From positions 1 to 35,515 of IMG/VR virus record IMGVR_UViG_3300042992_000069: a stretch of 35,515 nucleotides of DNA; one strand, given 5' to 3'. Position 1 is the first letter of the stretch. Every line of letters begins with the position of its first letter. Source of the stretch: a virus. The translations under genes were made by a program, and so were the position numbers. Under the pieces are notes generated by a model, which saw nothing but the letters and a program-made list of their open reading frames with translations, was not told where the DNA came from and did not search any database. This document shows, piece after piece, positions 29,289-35,515 of this stretch.

Positions 29289-31156
29289 TGGCCGCACCTC
29301 CAGCATTTTATTTCAGACTAGAATCCTGTTGTACAGGGGAGATATTATATTTTCAACCACCTACTACTCTTGGTGCTCCAATATTAGCTAATGGTTATAC
29401 TTTTCCTCATCAGTTTGTATATGATGCTTTTTCAACACTTGGTGATTATTATGGACTTAAGTCTGGTCAATGTTATATAGTAACCCAAATAGTTGGTGAT
29501 GGTTCAGCTTATCCAACATTGGGTTCAAACTGGCTATCATACACAGGAGATGCATTTACAGATTGTTCAGTATTATTTGGTGAATGTTTAGATTGTCCTC
29601 CATGTTATTTAGTTATGACATGTGATGGTAGTTTAGCTCCATTTACAACAAATCAAGATTTGTCAGCTTATGTTGGTCAGTCAGTAGTTCTTGTTGGTTC
29701 TGATTTTCCAGAGACATGTGTGCAAGTAATTATTGCACCACCAAATGCACAATGTGATTTAGTTACAAGTCCATTAACATATGTAGAAGATTGTGTTTGT
29801 GATTGCAACTGTTATCAAGTAATTGCAAATTCTAAAAACTGTTATTATTTAGATTGTGATGGTAATTTTCAAACTACCGGACCACTAACAGGTACAATGG
29901 TAGAAATACCATGTGCCTCTACTACACCTTGGATAGTAGGTAATGCATGGCCCGAGCCTTTTTATATAAATAATATTGGAGCTTGTGTTGACGGGGAATG
30001 CCCACAACCTTGTTATAGATTAGTAGACTGTGATGGTATTCAAGATCCTATTGATACTAATAAAGATTCATTAGGACAATATGCTATACTAGGACAAGTA
30101 GTTATTATAGAAGGATACCCAGATACTTGTTGGATAGTTAATGCAGCAATAGATTGTGAGTGTGCTATAGATGTGGTTGTACTTCAAGCATATGAAGATT
30201 GTCCAACATGTAAAAATCCAAGTAAGTATAAATTAGTAAATTGTGCTGACTCAGGTACAATAGTTTATACTAGTTCAAATTTAAGTGCTTATGTTGGGCA
30301 AGTAATAATAAGAGGAGAATGTCCAGGATGTTGGTATGTAGAAGAAATAGAAAATATACCATCTGACACAATAGTAACTGTAACTATAGCATATATAGAT
30401 TGTATAGAATGTGCTAGAGAATATTACCTACTTACAGATTGTACAGGATACAAAGATCCTATTATTACTTATACAGATCTTAGCCAATACTTAGGTTCTG
30501 TAATTAAGATTCAGTATTGTCCAGAAACTTGTTGGACTGTTGCTGCAACAAATACTCCTACTAATGCAGGTATAGTAATTCCAGAAGTAGAGTATATAAA
30601 CTGTCCAACATGTTTACTTACATTTCCATGTGTTTGTACTACAGTAAGAAATGACAGCACTACATCTAAGATATATAGATACTATGATTGTGAAGTAGTA
30701 GTGCAAACATTTACTCTTGCACCAGGAGAAACTTCTGAAAGATTCTGTATGCGCGTGTGGGCAGATTATTATCCTGAAACAGACTACATAGAAACTTTTG
30801 GAAATTGTACGGAAACATCAACTGATATTTGGGAATGTCCAGTAATTGTTTATCCAAGAAGAAGTGTACAACCAGGATATAATACACCAGCTTGTACTAT
30901 AGCAAAGTATGAAAAAATCTCATGTAAATCTGCAGAGGTTTATTATAAGCAAGTTCTTTATTTAAGATATGGCATAACAGATTGTTGTCCAGATGAAAAT
31001 GATAAATGGCTTATAAAGAAAGAGCTTATAGATATGGATGCATTAAGAGATCCTAACTATGAGTGTACTGCAGTAAATTCATGTTGTCCAAATACACCAT
31101 CATGTGGACAATCTTCTTGTGGATGTACTGCACTTATTCCTTGTAATTCTCAATAA
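29288..31156 (+). CDS. Cysteine-rich repeat virion protein
   Basis: The 622-residue protein contains at least four tandem modules of about 65 residues (about 106-173, 242-308, 314-375, 379-442). Each follows the pattern Y-x-L-x-x-C, then L-x-x-Y-x-G-x-V, then C-W/V-x-V, and ends C-x-x-C or similar. Residues 174-241 look like a degenerate copy. The C-terminal 170 residues are different and finish with many Cys. The module is one I have seen in environmental phage fibres. It lies in the fibre cluster, so a shaft or collar role fits. Disulfide or metal binding is inferred. Confidence 0.6.
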   Translation: MAAPPAFYFRLESCCTGEILYFQPPTTLGAPILANGYTFPHQFVYDAFSTLGDYYGLKSGQCYIVTQIVGDGSAYPTLGSNWLSYTGDAFTDCSVLFGECLDCPPCYLVMTCDGSLAPFTTNQDLSAYVGQSVVLVGSDFPETCVQVIIAPPNAQCDLVTSPLTYVEDCVCDCNCYQVIANSKNCYYLDCDGNFQTTGPLTGTMVEIPCASTTPWIVGNAWPEPFYINNIGACVDGECPQPCYRLVDCDGIQDPIDTNKDSLGQYAILGQVVIIEGYPDTCWIVNAAIDCECAIDVVVLQAYEDCPTCKNPSKYKLVNCADSGTIVYTSSNLSAYVGQVIIRGECPGCWYVEEIENIPSDTIVTVTIAYIDCIECAREYYLLTDCTGYKDPIITYTDLSQYLGSVIKIQYCPETCWTVAATNTPTNAGIVIPEVEYINCPTCLLTFPCVCTTVRNDSTTSKIYRYYDCEVVVQTFTLAPGETSERFCMRVWADYYPETDYIETFGNCTETSTDIWECPVIVYPRRSVQPGYNTPACTIAKYEKISCKSAEVYYKQVLYLRYGITDCCPDENDKWLIKKELIDMDALRDPNYECTAVNSCCPNTPSCGQSSCGCTALIPCNSQ

Positions 31157-31170
31157 TAATTAGTATATTA
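31141..31170 (+). promoter_or_regulatory. Promoter before the second cysteine-rich fibre gene
   Basis: TTG at 31141-31143, 20-base spacer, TATATTA at 31164-31170. The -33-like part is inside the end of the upstream gene. The ATG at 31176 is only five bases after the -7-like element, so transcripts would be leaderless or nearly so. Confidence 0.5.
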
Positions 31171-31175
31171 TAGAT

Positions 31176-32864
31176 ATGAAACCTATAAATTTAGATAACA
31201 GTCCATGTAGCCCAATATCAAGTAATTGCGTGATTTGGCAAGGTCCAGATATTCCATGCATTAAACTTTGTAAAGGAGATACAGTATCTGATGTTGTATA
31301 CAAGCTTGGTATGGAGCTTTGTAACATCATGGATCTTTTAAATGTTAATGGTTATGACTTATCTTGTTTTGACTTAGCAAGTTGTAAACCTCAAAATATT
31401 CAGGAGTTAATTCAATTTTTAATTGAAAGAATTTGTGCATTAGAGGCAGTAGATGCTGCAGCAGCCGCAACACCAACTACATCAGGAAATCAAGCAAGAT
31501 CTACAAGTGCAGATACATTAGTAACTGTTGCTTCTTGTTTTGTTGTTGGTACAACAACAGTAATGCCTGTAGCTGAATATGCTCAAGCAATGGGAACTAG
31601 AATCTGTAATATTATAGATCAGATTAATACCATTAATTTACAGATTAATGATCTAGACATTAGAGTAACTACATTAGAAACTACTCCAGCTCCTACATTT
31701 ACTATCCCATCTTTTACATTAGCATGTAATGTTGATAGTTTAATATCAGGATCTACTTATGGTATTGATGTTATTCTTGAAGAATATATAAATAATGTTT
31801 GGTGTGGTTTTTATGCTACTACTGGATCAATAACAGATTTATCTAATGCTATAGCTTCTCAATGTATTCTAGGTACTGACTTTACAAAAGTTAATCCTGC
31901 TGCTACATATGCTATGCAATATCCTACTTGGATTCAACCAACTGCTACTATTGCTGATTTATTAAATAATGCTTGGATTGTATTATGTGATATCTACAAT
32001 GGTTCTGTTGTTACAATAACTCCAGCAACCACAAATACAATTCAAACTATTGTAACTGGTGGACCAGCATATACTATATCTTCTAAGATTCTTGATACTG
32101 GATGGGTAGACTTAGATGGTTTTAGTTTTTATACCGGTGCTGATACAGATGCATTAAGACCAAGAGTAAGAAGAATTGGTAATGTACTGCACTTTAAAGG
32201 TCAAGTAATGATTCCTATTGATGATGGAGCAGGTGCACCATTATTATGGCAATATCAAAATGTTCCACCAATTGATACTTATTATTTATCAACTACAGTT
32301 ACTCCCGCATCTGTTGGACCAGGCTCTGTTCTTGCAAGTACTTCTGGATCAATTGTATTTAATCAAGGAAATATTGTTATTCCTACAAGTGTAATGGGAG
32401 TTGCTGAATTATTAGATGACAGTTATACTAAGAACTTTACAATAGGTTACAGAAGAACTCAAATTGATAATGCTCCTGATACAAGTACTATACTAACTAC
32501 TATGGGAAGTTTAAGTATTGCTAGTAATAAAACATTAGCATTTGCATTAGTTAAAAATGGAGAACAAAATATTTTCTCTGGAACAGCTGCTTATGATACT
32601 TCACATTTGAATTATATTATTTCACATGTACGCAATGGAGACTATGTTCCTAAATTTGATAATGCAAATACTAATGTAAATAGTAATGCAGCATCTGGAA
32701 CTATTGGCTTAGATATGGAATATAATGCAAATCTAAGATATCAGTTTGACTGTAATGCTAATGATGAATCAAATCTTGGAGGATTTATATTTCAATTAGA
32801 CGGGTTAATTGCTTATATAGATCCTTGTACTACTGATATACCAACACCAATTGTTTGTCCTTAA
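31176..32864 (+). CDS. Cysteine-module fibre protein
   Basis: The 562-residue protein has an N-terminal cysteine module, SNCVIWQGPDIPCIKLCKGDTV, with Cys18 and Cys28, ending in ELCNIMD (Cys49). The short ending recurs as RICNIID and VLCDIYN further on, giving three copies of an (L/I)C-(N/D)-I module in the first 300 residues. A coiled segment, INTINLQINDLDIRVTTLE, precedes the second half. The C-terminal half, with a GWVDLDGFSFYTG start, is beta-rich and probably receptor-binding. It is a fibre in the cysteine-rich cluster. Attachment site unknown. Confidence 0.65.
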   Translation: MKPINLDNSPCSPISSNCVIWQGPDIPCIKLCKGDTVSDVVYKLGMELCNIMDLLNVNGYDLSCFDLASCKPQNIQELIQFLIERICALEAVDAAAAATPTTSGNQARSTSADTLVTVASCFVVGTTTVMPVAEYAQAMGTRICNIIDQINTINLQINDLDIRVTTLETTPAPTFTIPSFTLACNVDSLISGSTYGIDVILEEYINNVWCGFYATTGSITDLSNAIASQCILGTDFTKVNPAATYAMQYPTWIQPTATIADLLNNAWIVLCDIYNGSVVTITPATTNTIQTIVTGGPAYTISSKILDTGWVDLDGFSFYTGADTDALRPRVRRIGNVLHFKGQVMIPIDDGAGAPLLWQYQNVPPIDTYYLSTTVTPASVGPGSVLASTSGSIVFNQGNIVIPTSVMGVAELLDDSYTKNFTIGYRRTQIDNAPDTSTILTTMGSLSIASNKTLAFALVKNGEQNIFSGTAAYDTSHLNYIISHVRNGDYVPKFDNANTNVNSNAASGTIGLDMEYNANLRYQFDCNANDESNLGGFIFQLDGLIAYIDPCTTDIPTPIVCP

Positions 32865-32875
32865 TAAATTAAATC

Positions 32876-33121
32876 ATGGCTCATAATACTTGTACAACTT
32901 GCGGATGCAAAAAATGTGGATGCTCAGATAATGCTCTGACTACTCCACCAGCATGTCCTACTCCAGCAGGATGCCCAACACCTTTAACATGTTCTGAAGT
33001 TTTTGATGCAGAATGTGTAGTATATACTGGAGATCCTATTCTTTGTGGTCTAGAGGTAGTTGTACCTACTAACACAAATATGGCAGAAGCACTTCAATTA
33101 ATTGTTGCTTACTTCTGTTAA
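32876..33121 (+). CDS. Small cysteine-module protein (81 aa)
   Basis: The 81 residues start with a Cys cluster (CTTCGCKKCGC) and end with ECVVYTGDPILCGLEVVV and a final C. The Cys47/Cys57 spacing of ten residues is identical to Cys18/Cys28 in the fibre at 31176, and both are followed by a helix ending in Cys, so the two carry the same small module. It is the last gene before a terminator. A likely role is a fibre partner or cap. Confidence 0.6.
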   Translation: MAHNTCTTCGCKKCGCSDNALTTPPACPTPAGCPTPLTCSEVFDAECVVYTGDPILCGLEVVVPTNTNMAEALQLIVAYFC

Positions 33122-33164
33122 AAATATAAAGTTGCAGTTTGTTGGTTTCTGTAACAACGGGTAG

Positions 33165-33195
33165 AACCCCTGCACTCGCGGGGGTTTTGCTTTTA
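33165..33195 (+). terminator. Intrinsic terminator
   Basis: AACCCCTGC (33165-33173) pairs with GCGGGGGTT (33178-33186), nine pairs including one G-U, around the loop ACTC, followed by TTGCTTTTA. It ends the cysteine-rich fibre unit. Confidence 0.88.
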
Positions 33196-33203
33196 TTACT
33201 ATA

Positions 33204-33234
33204 TTTGTTAAAGTCATTTATTTTTAGTATATTA
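33204..33234 (+). promoter_or_regulatory. Promoter of the connector/tail operon
   Basis: TTTG at 33204-33207, 20-base spacer, TATATTA at 33228-33234, located just after the terminator. The TTAGTATATTA string is identical to that at 31160-31170. The ATG at 33246 is 11 bases further on. Confidence 0.65.
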
Positions 33235-33245
33235 AATAGTATAGT

Positions 33246-33827
33246 ATGAAGGAGTTTAAGAGTCCTGATTTAACAGCACCAAGGTATAGACCAGAAGTGC
33301 ATACAATTATGAACAAAGAGTTCTTTGAAAGTTTTAAAAAGAAACATCCTAAGTATAAAGACTTAGATAATGTTGAGTTAAGGAAGATTGTAAAATACTT
33401 TAACAACACACTTTATCAGACAGTAATAGATACAAGAGATGGGGTTCAATTGCCTGAACAGATTGGATGGTTGTTTATTGGAACTTGTCAAAGTCCTAAG
33501 AAACAAAACATTGATTTTGTAAAGTCAAAAAAATATGGAGTAGCAGTTAGTAATAAGAACTGGGAAACAGATGGTAAGCTTGCTAAGATATTCTTTACAA
33601 GTTATGCATTAAAACACAAAATGAAGAATAGAGAGTTTTGGGGTTTTGTTGCTTGCAGAGAATTTAAAAGAGCAGTAGCCAAAACATATCCAGAAAACTG
33701 GAATATGTACTTAGTAGTTGAACCAACAAGAAAAATAAAACTTAACAGTACTAGAAACTATTTAGCCAGCTCTGCTAAAAAACAAGAAACAGAGGGCTTA
33801 AAACATTATAATGAATTTGACCTATGA
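33246..33827 (+). CDS. crAss-like conserved virion or assembly protein
   Basis: A 193-residue basic protein with DTRDGVQLPEQIGWLFIGTC near residues 62-81, followed by a SNKNWETDGKLAKIFFTSY motif and FWGFVACREFKRAV. I recall this RDG-x-x-LPE-x-x-G-x-LFIGTC pattern from crAss-like genomes just before the connector genes. It may be a tail or assembly factor, or a DNA-binding virion protein. It overlaps the next gene by four bases (ATGA). Confidence 0.6.
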   Translation: MKEFKSPDLTAPRYRPEVHTIMNKEFFESFKKKHPKYKDLDNVELRKIVKYFNNTLYQTVIDTRDGVQLPEQIGWLFIGTCQSPKKQNIDFVKSKKYGVAVSNKNWETDGKLAKIFFTSYALKHKMKNREFWGFVACREFKRAVAKTYPENWNMYLVVEPTRKIKLNSTRNYLASSAKKQETEGLKHYNEFDL

Positions 33828-34489
33828 CAACTATTGGTGAATCTATATCAAGAGTTAGAAATACTTTAAAAGCAGTAAAGGAAGATCCATTCTTAACTGA
33901 TAGAGTAATCTATAGCTCATTAATTAAATATGGGCAGACTCTTTTAAAGAGAGAGGATAACCAGTTTAAATTAATGAAGATTAGTTCTATCTTCCAAGTA
34001 CTTCCTTACATTGAACTTATAGATGTAGATAAAGTAGAAGCAGGTTGTGTAGGAGTTTACTCAGGATGTTATTTTAAAAGATCTAAAGATAAACTTCCAA
34101 CAATTCTTGAAGGAACATTTGGCCCTATTATACGTACTACATCTTCAATAGATGGTAGCATAGAAATGTTTAGAACAGATCCGGGTACTTGGGTTTCTAT
34201 GGTTAGAACAACAACATTTAAATATAACACAAGAAAATATTTCTGGTATCTTAATGGTTACTTATATGCACCTAACATTGATTGGGATGCTGTAAGAATG
34301 GAAGCTATATTCCAAGGAGTTACAGATCCATGTGATCCTAAACAAGAATGTGAAATAGCTCAAGATAAACCATTAACCATTCCAGAATATTTATTTTCTG
34401 AAGTAGAACAATTTGTAATCAAAGAACTATCTATGTCTATGCAGGTTCCTGCTGATGATGCAGATGATAGTCAAAACTCTCTTAGATAA
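33824..34489 (+). CDS. crAss-like ring/connector protein
   Basis: A 221-residue protein beginning TIGESISRVRNTLKAVKEDPFLTDRVIYS, then FQVLPYIELIDVDKVEAGC, then LPTILEGTFGPIIRTTSSIDGS and YFWYLNGYLYAPNIDWDAVR. This order matches, to my recollection, a conserved crAss-like structural protein of the portal-tail connector. A Cys pair near the C-terminus (CDPKQEC) is followed by a helical end with VEQFVIKEL. Its stop overlaps the next start (TAATG). Confidence 0.75.
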   Translation: MTTIGESISRVRNTLKAVKEDPFLTDRVIYSSLIKYGQTLLKREDNQFKLMKISSIFQVLPYIELIDVDKVEAGCVGVYSGCYFKRSKDKLPTILEGTFGPIIRTTSSIDGSIEMFRTDPGTWVSMVRTTTFKYNTRKYFWYLNGYLYAPNIDWDAVRMEAIFQGVTDPCDPKQECEIAQDKPLTIPEYLFSEVEQFVIKELSMSMQVPADDADDSQNSLR

Positions 34490-35515
34490 TGGATTTTAAT
34501 TATACTCTTAGATATAGAACATTTGATCAATTGTTAGAAGATGTAACAGTTGACCTAAATACATTTGCTCTAGAAAATATGATAGAGCCTCAGCAGCTTA
34601 TAAAGCTGACTAAAAAAATAAACTATGATCTTGGTTTAAGAGTAAATCAAACTAAGGAAGTTATATTAGAAGTATGTCATGGTAGAGTAAAACTACCGGA
34701 TGACTTTTATGTATTTAACTTTGCATTTGTTTGCGGTAACTATGAGCAACATGTTGGTTATGGACCAATGGCATCAGGAACACATATTATGGAAGTTCCT
34801 TATCAAGAAGTACCATCTACTGTAGATGTATGTGCTCCTGCAACGGTAAACTGCAGAACATGTAATTCTAATCCATGCAATCAAACTGCAGCCTGTGATC
34901 TTAACTTTCCTATAGTAGATCCAATACCTACAGAGTATGATCCTAATAATCCTTATGGTAATACATGTATTGCTCCAAGAGTATTCATGAACTGTAAAGG
35001 AGAAAAATGGGAACTTGTTCAAGTAATGAATAATTCTGGTGCATATACTACTAGAGTATACAGAGATCTCCTTCCATTAAGAATGAAAGCAAGTCAAGAG
35101 ATAGAATGTGACTGTCCAAATCTTTACTGGAATGCTGCAAACCAAGGATGGATTAAAGGAGGATTTTTATTTACCACATTTGAAACAGGAAGAGTATACT
35201 TAAACTATCAAGGACAGATGGAAGATGATAATGGAAACCTAATGGTTCCAGATCATGATCTTTTAAATGAATACTATGAGTATGCCTTGAAAGCTAGAAT
35301 CTTTGAAAACTTATATTTAAATGGTGAGGATGTAGCACAGAGAATGCAACTTGTAGAACAAAGACTTAAGGCTGCAAGAAACAATGCGTTGAGTGTAGTT
35401 AATACTCCAAACTTTAGAGAGCTAGAGCAAATGTGGTGGACAAATAGAAAAGCCATGTATGGTAAGTACTACAATATGTTTGAAAGTTATTCACCTAATG
35501 CAGGTTATTATAGAA
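34489..35515 (+). CDS. crAss-like connector protein, cut by window end
   Basis: The open frame starts at the ATG overlapping the previous stop (TAATG) and runs past the window end, giving at least 342 residues. The start (MDFNYTLRYRTFDQLLEDV, IEPQQLIKLTKKINYDLGLRV, HGRVKLPDDFYVFNF) resembles the conserved crAss-like structural protein that follows the ring protein upstream. A cysteine-rich insert (C115, C122, C125, C130, C136) is unusual for this protein type. The C-terminal region seen so far is helical (EYYEYALKARIFENLY) and ends in a WW-containing helix. The true end is outside the window. Confidence 0.72.
   Translation, partial: MDFNYTLRYRTFDQLLEDVTVDLNTFALENMIEPQQLIKLTKKINYDLGLRVNQTKEVILEVCHGRVKLPDDFYVFNFAFVCGNYEQHVGYGPMASGTHIMEVPYQEVPSTVDVCAPATVNCRTCNSNPCNQTAACDLNFPIVDPIPTEYDPNNPYGNTCIAPRVFMNCKGEKWELVQVMNNSGAYTTRVYRDLLPLRMKASQEIECDCPNLYWNAANQGWIKGGFLFTTFETGRVYLNYQGQMEDDNGNLMVPDHDLLNEYYEYALKARIFENLYLNGEDVAQRMQLVEQRLKAARNNALSVVNTPNFRELEQMWWTNRKAMYGKYYNMFESYSPNAGYYR

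Overview
The window is a continuous piece of a tailed double-stranded DNA phage genome, AT-rich, with every convincing gene on the + strand. It reads as a relative of the crAss-like phages (Crassvirales) infecting a member of the Bacteroidota. This rests on three things. First, there is a block of recognisable crAss-like virion genes: large terminase, portal and major capsid proteins in that order, an IHF/HU-like protein upstream of the terminase, and late genes at 25.5 kb and 33.2-35.5 kb resembling the conserved crAss-like proteins between portal and tail. Second, several intergenic gaps carry TT(T)G, a 19-20 base spacer and TATATT(A/T), the shape of the Bacteroidota housekeeping promoter (-33 TTTG, -7 TAnnTTTG). 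Third, no tail sheath, tube or tape-measure gene is visible, as expected for a podovirus-like virion, although the tail region is cut by the window end. The small lysine-rich proteins and cysteine-rich fibre genes look more like environmental (aquatic) than gut crAss-like phages; that is an impression from recalled families, not a search result. Layout. Bases 1-570 are non-coding, visibly richer in G+C than the rest and packed with hairpins, short repeats, a promoter and a terminator. Bases 571-3252 hold a run of small accessory genes: a 43-residue lipoprotein, a HExxH metallopeptidase-like protein, an aminoacyl-tRNA-protein transferase-like enzyme (Bpt/ATE family), an SH3-like small protein, a GroES-like co-chaperonin, a DUF3310 protein and a membrane protein, closed by a strong terminator. 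Bases 3333-6692 encode beta-rich fibre and knob proteins. Bases 6694-8323 are a lysis cassette: unimolecular spanin, holin and amidase. Bases 9281-11916 are a pre-packaging block with a coiled-coil protein, a winged-helix-like protein, the IHF-like protein, a zinc-cysteine protein, a RecB-type nuclease and a small gene in front of the terminase. Bases 11916-19852 are terminase, portal, acidic scaffold-position protein and major capsid protein. Bases 20964-25558 are about eleven small, very basic Lys/Gly-rich proteins, several ending in or containing a GGSVKK-like motif. Bases 25562-26725 hold a virion-type protein and a Dps/ferritin-like protein. Bases 26788-33121 encode large cysteine-rich virion or fibre proteins, and 33246-35515 encode connector or tail proteins, the last one running off the window. 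The modules fit a late transcription programme: DNA is packaged by TerL through the portal into the capsid, basic proteins may enter the capsid with it, fibres are attached, and the cell is opened by holin, amidase and spanin. The most interesting observations are the complete aminoacyl-transferase-like protein without its cysteine cluster, the Dps-like protein with nearly all ferroxidase ligands, the recurring GGSVKK tag on the basic proteins, the structured leader region at the left end, and the reused promoter architecture, in one case overlapping a terminator immediately before a start codon.
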